Source: Bifidobacterium aquikefiri
Lineage (GTDB): Bacteria; Actinomycetota; Actinomycetes; Actinomycetales; Bifidobacteriaceae
Length of the DNA: 40,249 bases
Direction: 5' to 3'
Assembly: GCF_002259795.1 (NCBI RefSeq)
Contig: NZ_MWXA01000010.1
Location: 1-40,249 of the forward strand
A program made the position numbers and the translations under genes. Under the pieces are notes generated by a model. It ran no database searches, was not told the origin of the DNA, and saw only the letters and a program-made list of their open reading frames with translations. Position 1 is the stretch's first letter. The number at the start of each line of letters is the position of its first letter. Positions 16,097 through 25,031 of the stretch are shown here, in pieces.

Positions 16097-17985
16097 CACT
16101 CGCCGTCCTTCTTCTTGTCGTCATCCACAACCTCGGCATCTACGACATCGTCATCATCGGATGAACCTGCCGCATTGTCAGAAGCCTGACCAGCGCCAGC
16201 TCCGGCAGCACCTGCCGCACCGGCAGCCTGCTGCTGCGAGTAGAGAGCCTCGCCGATCTTCTGTGCAGAAGTGGTCAGCTCGGTTTGAGCGGACTTGATC
16301 TTCTCGATGTCGTCACCCTTCAAGGCTTCCTTCAAGGCATTCACCTTGTCGGTGACTTCCTTGGCGACATCATCGGAAAGCTTAGCCTTGTTGTCGGTTA
16401 CGAGCTTTTCGGTCTGGTATGCGAAGGACTCTGCATTGTTGCGGGTCTCTGCATCTTCACGACGCTGCTTGTCTTCGCCCTCGTGAGCCTCAGCCTCCTT
16501 GACCATGCGGTCAATCTCGTCCTTTGGCAGACCTGAGCCACCGGTGATCGTCATAGACTGTTCCTTGCCAGTGCCCTTGTCCTTTGCAGAAACGTGCACA
16601 ATGCCGTTGGCATCAATGTCGAAGGTGACTTCGACCTGAGGAACGCCACGTGGAGCTGGAGCAATGCCGGTCAACTCGAAGGTTCCGAGCGGCTTGTTGT
16701 CGCGAGCGAACTCACGTTCACCCTGATAGACCTGAATCAGCACGCTTGGCTGGTTATCTTCAGCGGTTGAGAAGACTTCCGAGCGCTTGGTAGGAATTGC
16801 AGTGTTGCGGTCGATCAGCTTGGTCATGATGCCACCCTTGGTCTCGATGCCAAGGCTCAATGGCGTCACATCAATCAAGAGAACGTCCTTGCGGTCTCCC
16901 TTGATAACGCCGGACTGTACGGCTGCACCAACGGCCACAACCTCATCTGGGTTGACAGACTTGTTGGCTTCCTTGCCGCCGGTAAGCTCCTTGACGAGCT
17001 CCTGCACTGCTGGCATACGTGTTGATCCACCAACGAGCACGACGTGGTCGATGTCGTTGACAGAAATGTTTGCATCGGAGAGCACGTTGTTGAATGGTGT
17101 GCGGCAACGACCAAGCAGATCTGAGCTCATCTCTTCGAAGTGTGCGCGGGTCAGCGTCTCGTCCAAGTGCACTGGAGTGCCGTCCTGGGTCATTGCCAGG
17201 TACTGCATTGAGATGTTGGTCGAAGTCGAGGAGCTGAGTTCCTTCTTAGCCTGCTCAGCGGCTTCCTTCAAACGCTGCAGAGCGATCTTGTCCTTGGCGA
17301 GATCAACTCCATACTTGTTCTTGACCTCACCGACAAGCCAGTCAATGATCTTCTGATCCCAGTCATCACCGCCGAGACGGTTGTCGCCGTTGGTCGCCTG
17401 AACCTGAATGGTCGAGAAGCCGTCGTCATCCTTGCCAATCTCCAGCAGGGACACATCGAATGTGCCGCCACCGAGATCGAAGACCAGAATGCGTTCGTCT
17501 TCCTTGCCCTTTTCAAGACCATAAGCCAGCGCTGCTGCCGTTGGCTCGTTGATGATACGAAGAACGTTCAATCCAGCGATCTTGCCGGCATCCTTGGTTG
17601 CCTGACGCTGTGCATCATTGAAGTATGCAGGGCAGGTAATGACCGCGTCAGTGACTGGACCGCCCAGATATGCCTCGGCATCTCTCTTGAGCTTGATCAG
17701 GATCTGTGCTGAAATCTCCTGTGGAGTCCACTTCTTGCCGTCAATGTCTACCGTCCAGTCAGTGCCCATGTGGCGCTTGACTGAGCTGATGGTGCGGTCA
17801 ACGTTGGTGACTGCCTGACGCTTGGCGACTTCGCCCACCAGAATCTCACCGGACTTGCTGAAAGCAACCACCGATGGTGTGGTACGAGCGCCTTCTGCGT
17901 TCACGATTACTGTTGGCTCGCCACCTTCGAGCGTTGCAATGCAGGAATTTGTGGTTCCCAGATCGATACCTACTGCACGTGCCAT
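16096..17985 (-). CDS. dnaK: Chaperone protein DnaK (Hsp70)
   Basis: A 629-residue Hsp70. The N-terminus is [20 protein letters not shown] with phosphate loop 1; later come the signature [15 protein letters not shown], the phosphate loop [17 protein letters not shown] and the linker [14 protein letters not shown] before the substrate domain. The tail is rich in Ala, Gly and Asp. The start ATG 17985 fits family length and has GAAGGAATA upstream; a frame reaching 18087 has no support. It is the first gene of dnaK-grpE-dnaJ-hspR. It folds client proteins in an ATP-driven cycle and, in actinobacteria, acts as co-repressor of HspR. Confidence 0.97.
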   Translation of the reverse strand: MARAVGIDLGTTNSCIATLEGGEPTVIVNAEGARTTPSVVAFSKSGEILVGEVAKRQAVTNVDRTISSVKRHMGTDWTVDIDGKKWTPQEISAQILIKLKRDAEAYLGGPVTDAVITCPAYFNDAQRQATKDAGKIAGLNVLRIINEPTAAALAYGLEKGKEDERILVFDLGGGTFDVSLLEIGKDDDGFSTIQVQATNGDNRLGGDDWDQKIIDWLVGEVKNKYGVDLAKDKIALQRLKEAAEQAKKELSSSTSTNISMQYLAMTQDGTPVHLDETLTRAHFEEMSSDLLGRCRTPFNNVLSDANISVNDIDHVVLVGGSTRMPAVQELVKELTGGKEANKSVNPDEVVAVGAAVQSGVIKGDRKDVLLIDVTPLSLGIETKGGIMTKLIDRNTAIPTKRSEVFSTAEDNQPSVLIQVYQGEREFARDNKPLGTFELTGIAPAPRGVPQVEVTFDIDANGIVHVSAKDKGTGKEQSMTITGGSGLPKDEIDRMVKEAEAHEGEDKQRREDAETRNNAESFAYQTEKLVTDNKAKLSDDVAKEVTDKVNALKEALKGDDIEKIKSAQTELTTSAQKIGEALYSQQQAAGAAGAAGAGAGQASDNAAGSSDDDDVVDAEVVDDDKKKDGE

Positions 17986-18105
17986 GTTATGTATTCCTTC
18001 TGTTGTCGTTGTGCATCGCGGTTCTGGCGCAATGCCTGTTTCTACGGTTTCCCGCTCATGTTCTCGACCAGCTGCTGAAGTTCGCACCTCGCAGCCTTTC
18101 CAAAA

Positions 18106-18126
18106 CTTGAGCCTACATCACTCAAC
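18106..18126 (-). promoter_or_regulatory. HAIR operator (HspR site) at the dnaK promoter
   Basis: CTTGAGC (18106-18112), a 7-bp spacer and ACTCAAC (18120-18126) match the HspR-associated inverted repeat CTTGAGT-N7-ACTCAAG at 12 of 14 defined positions. It overlaps the -10 box of the presumed dnaK promoter. This is the expected autoregulatory site of the operon. Confidence 0.85.
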
Positions 18127-18138
18127 TTCTGAACGCAA
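18110..18138 (-). promoter_or_regulatory. Candidate dnaK promoter
   Basis: On the minus strand, TTGCGT (18133-18138) and TAGGCT (18110-18115) are separated by exactly 17 bp. The HAIR repeat covers the -10 box and part of the spacer. The predicted leader is about 118 nt. Confidence 0.5.
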
Positions 18139-18181
18139 ACTATTATTCCCGATTATGAAACATTCTGAGTGTTGAACAGAA

Positions 18182-18222
18182 AAATGACCAACCTCGAGCC
18201 TTCCGACCGAGGATGGTCATTT
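18182..18222. terminator. Terminator hairpin of permease operon 1
   Basis: AAATGACCA (18182-18190) pairs with TGGTCATTT (18214-18222). Inside, after an A-A mismatch, CCTCG pairs with CGAGG. It is about 30 bp after the stop of the leftward permease operon and just upstream of the dnaK promoter, so it insulates the two. Confidence 0.75.
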
Positions 18223-18252
18223 ATGACATGTGCATTGACTGGGCCTGCTGTA

Positions 18253-19089
18253 TCACCCCTTCACAGCGCCGGCCATCACACCTTTGATGATGTACTTTTG
18301 GCAGATCAGATAGAAAACGACAATGGGAATAATCGCCAGCACCAGGCAGCCCATCATGGCTCCCATGTCGACCGAACCATACCCTCCACGAAGATACTGG
18401 ATTGCTATGGGCATCGTCTTGTATTTGCTCATATCCAATGTCAGATATGGGAGGAGGAAGTCATTCCATATCCACATGGTCTGCAGAATAGCTACGGAAA
18501 TGATCGAAGGTCGCATTATCGGAACAACGATCTGGAAGAAGATTCGAGGAACGCTCGCTCCATCGATCATGGCCGACTCCTCTAACTCCTGAGGTATTGA
18601 CTTGATGACACCGGTGAAGATGAACACTGACAAGCCAGCGCCAAAACCGAGATAGATGATCCATAGGCCCCACGGAGTGTTGAGACCAAGCATGTCGGAG
18701 ATCTTCGAGAGGGTGAACATCACCATCTGGAATGGAACAATCATATTGAACAGGAAGAGAATGTACAGTGTCTTGGCAGATGCATTTCCCACACGAACGA
18801 TCCACCAGGCGCACATTGACGTGCAGATCAGGATGAGCACTACCGATCCTACCGTTATGACGACTGTCCAGACAAAGCTGGCCAACAGGTTGGTCTGCTC
18901 AATGCCATTGATGTAGTTGGTGAATCCCACGAAGGTTTTCTTGAAGGGAATTGAGAATGCATTGACGGTAATGTATGTCTTGTCTTTGAACGAGTTCAAA
19001 AGGACGAGAAAGAGCGGGAAAATCCATACGATCGAGATAACCGTAAACAGCAGGGTCCACAACCAACCGTGCTTGACTTTGTCATTCAT
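18253..19089 (-). CDS. Sugar ABC transporter permease, MalG type (module 1)
   Basis: A 278-residue inner-membrane protein with six predicted membrane helices; the first is LLFTVISIVWIFPLFLVLL. The cytoplasmic EAA loop that docks the ATPase reads LEESAMIDGASVPRIFFQIV. It is of the carbohydrate-uptake-1 (MalG/MsmG) family and pairs with the MalF-type permease, whose gene overlaps it by 4 bp (ATGA), so translation is coupled. From the IPQELEE motif to the C-terminus it differs from the module 2 paralogue at only 6 of 114 residues, while the N-terminal third is less conserved. The substrate is probably an oligosaccharide of glucose, inferred from nearby glycosidases. Confidence 0.9.
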   Translation of the reverse strand: MNDKVKHGWLWTLLFTVISIVWIFPLFLVLLNSFKDKTYITVNAFSIPFKKTFVGFTNYINGIEQTNLLASFVWTVVITVGSVVLILICTSMCAWWIVRVGNASAKTLYILFLFNMIVPFQMVMFTLSKISDMLGLNTPWGLWIIYLGFGAGLSVFIFTGVIKSIPQELEESAMIDGASVPRIFFQIVVPIMRPSIISVAILQTMWIWNDFLLPYLTLDMSKYKTMPIAIQYLRGGYGSVDMGAMMGCLVLAIIPIVVFYLICQKYIIKGVMAGAVKG

Positions 19090-19940
19090 GCTGCCACTTC
19101 CTTACTGGTAGTCAGGCGATTTTGAATAAGCACTATGGCGCCAACGATAAGGAAGAACACAACTGCCTTCGCCTGACCGACGCCTTCAAATCCGATTCGC
19201 CCATAGAACGTTCGATAGATGTTCAGTGCCAACAATTCAGATGTGTTTCCTGGCGCACCGTTCGTCAATGCGAGATTCTGATCGAATAGTTTGAAACCAT
19301 TGGTGACTGTGAGGAACGTGCACACAGTAATCGATGGCATCATCAAAGGCAACGTGACTTTGAACAGCGTCTGCGTTTTCGAAGCACCATCAACTGCAGC
19401 AGCCTCCAGAACATCGCCCGGCAGACTCTGCAATCCGGCGATATAAATGATCATCATGTATCCAATCTGCTGCCACGAAACGAGAATCACGATTCCCCAA
19501 AACCCATACGTTCCCGAGAAGGTGATGGACCTGCCCCACTTGGCGAGCACACCATTGATGAGTAGAAGCCAAATATAACCAAGAATGATGCCACCTATGA
19601 GGTTGGGCATGAAGAACACCGAGCGGAATAGACTCGAACCGCGTATCGACTTGGTCAGGAAATATGCAATGGCGAATCCAAAGACATTCACGATGATTGT
19701 CGTAATGATTGCGAATGCAATGGTTCTCCAAAGCGCATTGACAAACTCGGGATCGCTGAACACTCCTCGATAGTTTCGCAATCCAACCCACCTTGAATTG
19801 GTTACCGTGGAGAACTTGGTGAAACTCAGGTAAATACCCATAATAAAGGGAACTACAAATCCAATGATAAAAGCAGCAAATGTGGGAAGGACAAATAATG
19901 CCCACCACTTTCGCACTGCTTTTCCTGCCATCGTTATCAT
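19086..19940 (-). CDS. Sugar ABC transporter permease, MalF type (module 1)
   Basis: A 284-residue inner-membrane protein with six predicted helices. Conserved parts include PTFAAFIIGFVVPFIMGIYL near the N-terminus and the EAA loop VLEAAAVDGASKTQTLFKVT. It forms the translocation pore with the MalG-type partner. The start chosen is ATG 19940; the frame stays open to 19988, but those codons include the Shine-Dalgarno-like GAGGAGGAAG, about 13 bp upstream of the ATG, so the spacing is longer than usual. The module 2 homologue shows the same arrangement. It is first in a two-gene leftward operon, with a TTGACA promoter overlapped by a LacI-type operator. Confidence 0.9.
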   Translation of the reverse strand: MITMAGKAVRKWWALFVLPTFAAFIIGFVVPFIMGIYLSFTKFSTVTNSRWVGLRNYRGVFSDPEFVNALWRTIAFAIITTIIVNVFGFAIAYFLTKSIRGSSLFRSVFFMPNLIGGIILGYIWLLLINGVLAKWGRSITFSGTYGFWGIVILVSWQQIGYMMIIYIAGLQSLPGDVLEAAAVDGASKTQTLFKVTLPLMMPSITVCTFLTVTNGFKLFDQNLALTNGAPGNTSELLALNIYRTFYGRIGFEGVGQAKAVVFFLIVGAIVLIQNRLTTSKEVAA

Positions 19941-20062
19941 AAATCGCTCACTTCCTCCTCGTTGAGAAAATCCCAGAATGAATTCCACGCGTGTTCTGGA
20001 GTGAAGAAAACAGCAGAAATATCGTTATTGACACATCTGTCAAGGAACCCAAACCCAAGAAA

Positions 20063-20091
20063 AAAATAACAAAATTTCATAAAAATGTCAA
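20063..20091 (-). promoter_or_regulatory. Promoter of permease operon 1
   Basis: On the minus strand a perfect TTGACA (20086-20091) is followed after 17 bp by TATTTT (20063-20068). Module 2 has the same -35 and spacing at 26933-26961. Confidence 0.75.
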
Positions 20092-20100
20092 ACGCTTGCA
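20086..20100. promoter_or_regulatory. LacI-type operator 1a (TGTCAAACGCTTGCA)
   Basis: An imperfect palindrome with a central CG, the usual shape for LacI/GalR operators. Its first six bases are the complement of the permease -35 box, so binding would block RNA polymerase. The module 2 counterpart TGTCAAACGCTGTCA is at 26956-26970. Likely bound by either LacI protein of the island. Confidence 0.65.
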
Positions 20101-20237
20101 GCCATCATGAACCAGTGTTTATATCGTTAGCGCTCACATTGCCCCAAGTCCAAACGTTCATATCAGCGATCTCACCCTACCCCAGCTTCTGGGATCTCAC
20201 TATTTGGACAATAGATAATCTGATGCCAGAAAAAATA

Positions 20238-20276
20238 TTGCAAGCGCTGTCATCAATAATTATTGGAAAATATAGT
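20238..20276 (+). promoter_or_regulatory. LacI-type operator 1b and promoter of binding-protein gene 1
   Basis: TTGCAAGCGCTGTCA (20238-20252) is an operator-like palindrome with a central CG; TATAGT (20271-20276) is a -10 candidate 33 bp after its start. The module 2 region has ATGCAAGCGCAGTCA at 27110 with TATCAT 34 bp after its start. The operator would overlap the -35 region. A further site-like TTAGCGCTCA occurs near 20127. The rest of this 521-bp intergenic region has no gene. Confidence 0.6.
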
Positions 20277-20461
20277 GTTAAGCCTCATGAAGACCACACA
20301 TACACAACAAGCAATTCCATTGCAAAAGATTGCAGCTTGATTTAATGAAAAACTACAGCTATCGTTTGCATTGAAACGAAGGCAAGGAGGCTTTCGTTCT
20401 GGATTGCGAAAAATACACAATGTCATTTGGGGAATTTCGCACCTTAGGGGAGGGTCATTAC

Positions 20462-21799
20462 ATGAAAATCGTAAAAAAGGTTCTTACGGCAGCAGTTGCC
20501 GTCACCATGATCTCAAGCATGGCAGCATGCGGCAGCAGTTCCGATAGCTCAGATTCAGCAGGATCCATATATTTCCTCAATAACAAACCGGAAATCGCCA
20601 ACAGCATGAAGGCACTGGCAAAGGAATACACCAAGGAGACTGGCGTCAAATTCACTGTTGAGACCGCTGCCTCGCAAACTTACGAGCAGACTCTGAAATC
20701 CGAACTGTCAAAAAGTCAACCTCCTACCCTATTCCAAGTGCTAGGTCAGGTTGGTCTGGAGAACTGGAAAGACTACGCTGCCAACATGAGCGATACTGAA
20801 ATGTACAAGCAGCTCACCGACAAGTCATTGGCGCTGAAGCTCAATGGCAGCAGTGAGGTGCAGGCCGTTCCTGTGGTTAGCGAAACCTACGGCATCATCT
20901 ACCGCAAGGATCTGCTGCAGAAGTACTTTGAGATGCCAGGAGCCTCGATCACAGATGTCAAGGACATCAACAGCTTTAGCGCCTTAAAAACAGTCGCAGA
21001 TCAAATTCAGGCAAATAAGTCGAAGCTCGGCCTCAAGGGAGCCTTCACCTCGATGGGATTCGATGCTTCGACAAGCTGGCGTTGGAACACGCATCTTGCC
21101 AGCATTCCCTTGGCCTATGAATTTGCCAAGGACAAAGTAACCAAGCAACCTGCCACGATCAAGGGAACATATCTGAAACAGTTCAAGGCCATCACAGATC
21201 TGTATATCAAAGATTCCACCGTCAAGGCATCTGAACTGAGTGGAAAGACCATGAACGATGCCCTATCAGATATCAACACAGGTGCGGCGGTATTCTTCCA
21301 AAATGGCTCATGGGCATGGCCAGACTTGCAATCCGGTGGTCTCAAGGCTGATCAGATTGGAGTTCTGCCAATCTACATGGGCATTCCTGGGGAAACGAAT
21401 TATGGAATGTCTACAGGTTCAGAAACATTCTGGACGGTGAACAAACAGGCACCAGAAGCTTCTCAGGTCGCAACCAAGAAATTCCTGAAGTGGCTCATCA
21501 CTTCCGACTATGGTCGCAAGACATGGGCAGATACCATGGGCTTCACAACATCATTCAAGACCTTCACCGGTAAATACGAAACCGACAATCCCATCATGAA
21601 GGCGGCCGAGGAATATCAGAAAGAGGGAAAGAAGAATGTCAACTGGGCGTTCCTTTACGACCCAAGTGACGAATACAAGACCAATCTCAGTGATTCCATG
21701 CTCCAGTATGTTCAGGGTACGGGCAACTGGGAAAGCGTAAAGACTGCGTTCGTCAACGGCTGGGCCACAGAATACAAGACGGCCCAAGAGAATCAATAA
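20462..21799 (+). CDS. Extracellular sugar-binding lipoprotein of ABC transporter (module 1)
   Basis: A 445-residue family 1 solute-binding protein. The lipoprotein signal is MKIVKKVLTAAVAVTM followed by lipobox SMAAC, with lipid-modified Cys23. The mature part has the MalE-like pattern: IYFLNNKPEIANSMKALAKE, PTLFQVLGQVGLENWKDYA, ETYGIIYRKDLL and ETFWTVNKQAPEASQ. It captures a sugar outside the cell and delivers it to the two permeases encoded divergently. ATG 20462 is chosen, with GGGGAGGG seven bases upstream and the signal peptide starting there. It is a close paralogue of the protein at 27351-28685. No ATPase gene is linked. Confidence 0.93.
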   Translation: MKIVKKVLTAAVAVTMISSMAACGSSSDSSDSAGSIYFLNNKPEIANSMKALAKEYTKETGVKFTVETAASQTYEQTLKSELSKSQPPTLFQVLGQVGLENWKDYAANMSDTEMYKQLTDKSLALKLNGSSEVQAVPVVSETYGIIYRKDLLQKYFEMPGASITDVKDINSFSALKTVADQIQANKSKLGLKGAFTSMGFDASTSWRWNTHLASIPLAYEFAKDKVTKQPATIKGTYLKQFKAITDLYIKDSTVKASELSGKTMNDALSDINTGAAVFFQNGSWAWPDLQSGGLKADQIGVLPIYMGIPGETNYGMSTGSETFWTVNKQAPEASQVATKKFLKWLITSDYGRKTWADTMGFTTSFKTFTGKYETDNPIMKAAEEYQKEGKKNVNWAFLYDPSDEYKTNLSDSMLQYVQGTGNWESVKTAFVNGWATEYKTAQENQ

Positions 21800-21827
21800 C
21801 GCTGCAATTCAGACACACACATTACAC

Positions 21828-21884
21828 GCACAGCTGAGTCATACTGATACAACACGAAGATTTCTATGTGTGACTCAGCTGTGC
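21828..21884. terminator. Bidirectional terminator between binding-protein and YesL genes
   Basis: GCACAGCTGAGTCA (21828-21841) pairs perfectly over 14 bp with 21871-21884, with a 29-nt loop. It lies 28 bp after the binding-protein stop and covers the last codons of the convergent YesL gene. Confidence 0.7.
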
Positions 21885-22474
21885 TTCGTATATTGCTTCA
21901 TGCTATATTCCAGCAACGGCACGTGCAACACCACCAGCGCGCCATAGCCGAAAAGCACCAATATGAACAAACCGCCGGGCATAAAAAACCACGATGCGAT
22001 AAGAATCGCGCAATACACTGCATCGATGGCAAACATTGCCAAAGTCACACCGATTTTAGATATACCAAAGAGAAGCGATTTGGCAATGGTGCCGAAAACC
22101 TTGTTTTCAAAGCGCGCCTGCATAGGCCACACCCACAAAAAGGCAATGATCCACAATAGCGACAAAGCAATCTTGATTATCAGTACCGGAAGGATCTGAA
22201 TATAGATCCAGCTACCCACAATTAGCGCTCCGACGGGTCCAATCAGGAGCCATATCAGCGTCGATTGAACGAAGTTGAGCCGAAACGAACGGAAGTAGTT
22301 TGCCGTAAGATTGCCTCTTCCCTCGTTCAACCGGCGAGCGGCATCATAGGAAGCCGTCAAGGATGCACCAATCGTAATTATGGGAATGCTTGTGACTATC
22401 AGCAGGACGTTAATCCAAATTGAGTCGACTGTCGTTGACAAGCCTCTCATAAAGGCAGAATCAGGTTCGAACAT
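21875..22474 (-). CDS. YesL-family (DUF624) membrane protein
   Basis: A 199-residue protein with four or five hydrophobic helices. The N-terminus MFEPDSAFMRGLSTTVDSIW and the motif TIGASLTASYDAARRL then YFRSFRLNFVQSTLIW are diagnostic of YesL/DUF624. Members are often found beside carbohydrate ABC transporters, such as rhamnogalacturonan uptake in Bacillus, but the biochemical role is unknown. GGAG lies 11 bp before the ATG. Encoded convergently to the binding-protein gene and divergently from the LacI gene, it belongs to module 1 only; module 2 has no copy here. Confidence 0.85.
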   Translation of the reverse strand: MFEPDSAFMRGLSTTVDSIWINVLLIVTSIPIITIGASLTASYDAARRLNEGRGNLTANYFRSFRLNFVQSTLIWLLIGPVGALIVGSWIYIQILPVLIIKIALSLLWIIAFLWVWPMQARFENKVFGTIAKSLLFGISKIGVTLAMFAIDAVYCAILIASWFFMPGGLFILVLFGYGALVVLHVPLLEYSMKQYTKHS

Positions 22475-22672
22475 ATTCGCTACAGCTCCTCACATTTGTT
22501 TGATATTCACGATAGTCTATTCCACAAGCAAGGCTGCGATACCATATCATCCAGTTCATGATCGGTGCCATATTGGGAGCCATTGCATTCTCGCTGATTC
22601 TTCGCTTCAGATTCAGCGACCATTGGAAAACCGCAACGCATCATGCGAGATACACACAGAGGAGCGTGAATC

Positions 22673-23698
22673 TTGAACCCGAGCATCAACGATGTCGCCA
22701 GAAAAGTCGGTGTATCCATATCTACAGTTTCACGGTCTTTCACACACCCAGAAATGGTGTCACAACAACGCAGACAAGAAATTCTGCGAATTTCCAGGCA
22801 GATGGGTTTCTCAATATCGCGCTCGGCAACCGCATTGAAATCAGGATTGTCCCTCAGAATCGCAATGCTGATCAGTGATTCTGCAAGTTCCTGGTTCAAC
22901 GCATCAGTGTATGAGGGGTTGAACGAGATTTTTCATCCCGCAGATTTCGACATCTCGCTATATCAGATTAAAGATAGCTCGGACCGTAACAAGTTCTTCG
23001 AAACACTACCTACCCGACGAAATGCCGATGCTGTCATCGTCAACTCATTCGATGTTGCACGCGAAGAAGCAGCAAGGCTTGAGTCTCTGCATGTCCCTCT
23101 TATCGGAATCAATTCGGCAAGCAAAGGGCTCTACACAGCCAGCACTGCCATCGATGACGTCCTTGGTGCACAGTTGTCAGCCAAGCATCTGATTCATCTA
23201 GGTCATACCAATATGATGTATGTACAGACTGGTTCGCCGGCATCGCTCTTTTTCAGCGTTGAACGTCGAAAACTGGAATTCATGCGATACTGTGCTGATG
23301 CAGATATACCAGAACCCAAGGTAATCACCGTATCCGATCTTGATTCGGCGCAGCGAATCAGCGATATTCTCTCACAAATCCTCGTCATGAACACTCAGCC
23401 GACTGCAATCGTCTGCCAAGAAGATGACATCGCAATTCCATTAATATTCCAGTTGAACAGGTGCGGAATTCGCGTGCCTGAAGACATTTCCGTGATTGGA
23501 TTCGACAACAGCACCTATGCCGATTCAATCGGTCTGACCACCATTGCCCAAGACCCATGTGGCATGGCAAAGGAAGCTGCTCGCATGACCCTCAAACTGA
23601 TCAGAGGCGAGCAGGTCTTGCAATCCGAAAAATCGTACGAACCCAAACTGATTCTCAGGTCAAGCACAGGTCGGATCGGATCTGATTCAGCGTCGTGA
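22673..23698 (+). CDS. LacI-family transcriptional regulator 1
   Basis: A 341-residue repressor. The N-terminal helix-turn-helix is SINDVARKVGVSISTVSRSF, with hinge residues near 50 (SATALKSG). A periplasmic-binding-protein-like effector domain follows, including VIVNSFD, PLIGINSAS, HLIHLGHTNMMYVQ and PEDISVIGFDNS. It starts at TTG 22673 with AGAGGAG upstream. The recognition helix region GVSISTVSR-x-FTHPEMVS is the same as in the second LacI protein at 31036 except for one residue, so both should bind similar operators. It probably controls the two importer modules and the alpha-glucosidase genes in response to a sugar. Confidence 0.92.
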   Translation: MNPSINDVARKVGVSISTVSRSFTHPEMVSQQRRQEILRISRQMGFSISRSATALKSGLSLRIAMLISDSASSWFNASVYEGLNEIFHPADFDISLYQIKDSSDRNKFFETLPTRRNADAVIVNSFDVAREEAARLESLHVPLIGINSASKGLYTASTAIDDVLGAQLSAKHLIHLGHTNMMYVQTGSPASLFFSVERRKLEFMRYCADADIPEPKVITVSDLDSAQRISDILSQILVMNTQPTAIVCQEDDIAIPLIFQLNRCGIRVPEDISVIGFDNSTYADSIGLTTIAQDPCGMAKEAARMTLKLIRGEQVLQSEKSYEPKLILRSSTGRIGSDSAS

Positions 23699-23738
23699 TT
23701 CCCGAGCGGTTCGAAGCAATATGGCAATCTCGGGAGTC
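23697..23738. terminator. Hairpin overlapping the LacI-1 stop codon
   Basis: GATTCCCGAG (23697-23706) pairs with CTCGGGAGTC (23729-23738) with one G-T wobble. It starts inside the stop codon and lies before the convergent phosphatase gene. Confidence 0.55.
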
Positions 23739-23786
23739 AAACAGCTCGATATATGCCAATATTGTCATCTCCGATCCGATTGGGCC

Positions 23787-24485
23787 CTATTGATTCCACA
23801 CCTGAATAACGTTGTCGCCCTTGTATTGTGAAAGCGTTGAAAAATGGGCCGTATCCATTCTGAAGAGGCGCGCAGCAGACGGGTCAAGTCCAAGCCAGCA
23901 GGTGGTCAGAATCCTCAGAATATGGGCGTGGGCGACCAAAACAACCATCTGGCCATCGGCCACCAGCGGTTCGACGGCATCGACGACACCCTGCGCTCGC
24001 CTCGCTACCTGCCTCAACGTCTCTCCCTCACCATTGCGGACGATGACCCGTTCGCCACTGGGAAGCGTCGTTTCCCATTCACCCAGCAGCCCGCGATTGA
24101 TTCCTTCTGTGCCTTGCCGCCAAAGATTCCATTCCTTACCGTTCGCATTGCGAATATCGGCACGGGTGCGCCCTTCTGCAGGGCCATAATCCCATTCCAT
24201 AAGGTCGCCGAGGAGCTGAGTCGTATGCAGTCCCGCAAACAGGGCAGTTTGACGAGCACGCTTGAGAGGGCTGCTGAATACATATTCAGGAGTCCGATCT
24301 GCAAAAACCGTTCGTAGACGTTTCCCCGCTGCTACGGATTGTCTCTCGCCTTCCACCGTAAGAGGAATATCTGTACGTCCAGTGTGCTGACCAGAAAGGC
24401 TCCACGCGGTCTGACCATGGCGCAAGAGAACGATGAGTCCCGACCTCGAAGCAACTTTGCTATCGATACATACGGATTTTGCCAT
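23787..24485 (-). CDS. Histidine phosphatase (phosphoglycerate mutase-like)
   Basis: A 232-residue cytoplasmic protein of the histidine phosphatase superfamily, branch 1. The catalytic LLRHGQTAWS has phospho-acceptor His23. TGRTDIPLTVEG, SSPLKRARQTA with the second phosphate-binding Arg, and the second His in VVLVAHAHILRIL complete the pocket. An acid residue EWDYGPAEGRT follows the family pattern. Members act on phosphoglycerates or other small phosphate esters; the substrate cannot be told here. The ATG at 24485 is chosen, although upstream spacing to GGAGA is long. It lies between the two sugar modules and is divergent from the DUF4235 gene with only 44 bp between. Confidence 0.87.
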   Translation of the reverse strand: MAKSVCIDSKVASRSGLIVLLRHGQTAWSLSGQHTGRTDIPLTVEGERQSVAAGKRLRTVFADRTPEYVFSSPLKRARQTALFAGLHTTQLLGDLMEWDYGPAEGRTRADIRNANGKEWNLWRQGTEGINRGLLGEWETTLPSGERVIVRNGEGETLRQVARRAQGVVDAVEPLVADGQMVVLVAHAHILRILTTCWLGLDPSAARLFRMDTAHFSTLSQYKGDNVIQVWNQ

Positions 24486-24529
24486 GTTTATACTGTACTC
24501 TCCAACACTGAATGTGGAATAATGGTCAC

Positions 24530-24898
24530 ATGAAGGATTCAGATGAGACAAAGCTCAGAGACCTGACAGACAAGGTCGGCACTCAGTTGGGAACCATCGA
24601 CAGTAAGGTCAACGATATGCGTGAACAAGTTGAGAATGATCCCGAAACAGTCGGGGATAAACTCATAAAGATTCTCATACCAGCGATTGCCGCAATGCTG
24701 ATCGGCCAACTCTTCAAAATGTTTTGGAACAAGACCACCAAGAACTCCGAAGATGATGTGGACGACGACCGGCAGGGAATTTTTATGACCATTCTCTTCT
24801 CCGGTCTTTCTGCAGCGATTTCCAGCGCCGTTCAGCAGTTTTCAGGCATCGGCTCAGCCGCATTCGTGAAGCACAGGCAGAAGAAGCGCCAGCTGTAG
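24530..24898 (+). CDS. DUF4235-like membrane protein
   Basis: A 122-residue protein with two hydrophobic segments, KLIKILIPAIAAMLIGQLF (about 44-62) and GIFMTILFSGLSAAISSAV (about 83-101), separated by an acidic loop (NSEDDVDDDRQ) and ending in a basic tail (KHRQKKRQ). This matches DUF4235, a small actinobacterial membrane family of unknown role. The amphipathic head TDKVGTQLGTIDSKVNDMRE is longer than in most members. The start is ATG 24530; a GTG at 24512 in frame is less likely. No good ribosome-binding site is visible, so the gene may be weakly translated or leaderless. Confidence 0.7.
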   Translation: MKDSDETKLRDLTDKVGTQLGTIDSKVNDMREQVENDPETVGDKLIKILIPAIAAMLIGQLFKMFWNKTTKNSEDDVDDDRQGIFMTILFSGLSAAISSAVQQFSGIGSAAFVKHRQKKRQL

Positions 24899-25031
24899 CC
24901 GGCTGCAGTGAACTGATCACTTCCGTACAGCCTTCGCCATTGGAACTTGCCTTAGCTAGCACTGTTTTGTGCTTCAACGCTCTCTTGCCATGCTCGGCAG
25001 AATTGCAGAGTTGACCATGATGTTGAGGATT

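Noticed and set aside
20085-20345. 86-residue plus-strand frame in importer intergenic region 1
   Set aside because: It begins inside operator 1a, has no ribosome-binding site and runs through the promoter. Its counterpart at 26955 starts the same way only because the operators are alike.
23671-23779. Inverted TCGGATCGGA / TCCGATCCGA 90 bp apart
   Set aside because: One arm lies within the LacI-1 coding end and simple GATC-rich composition could give this by chance.
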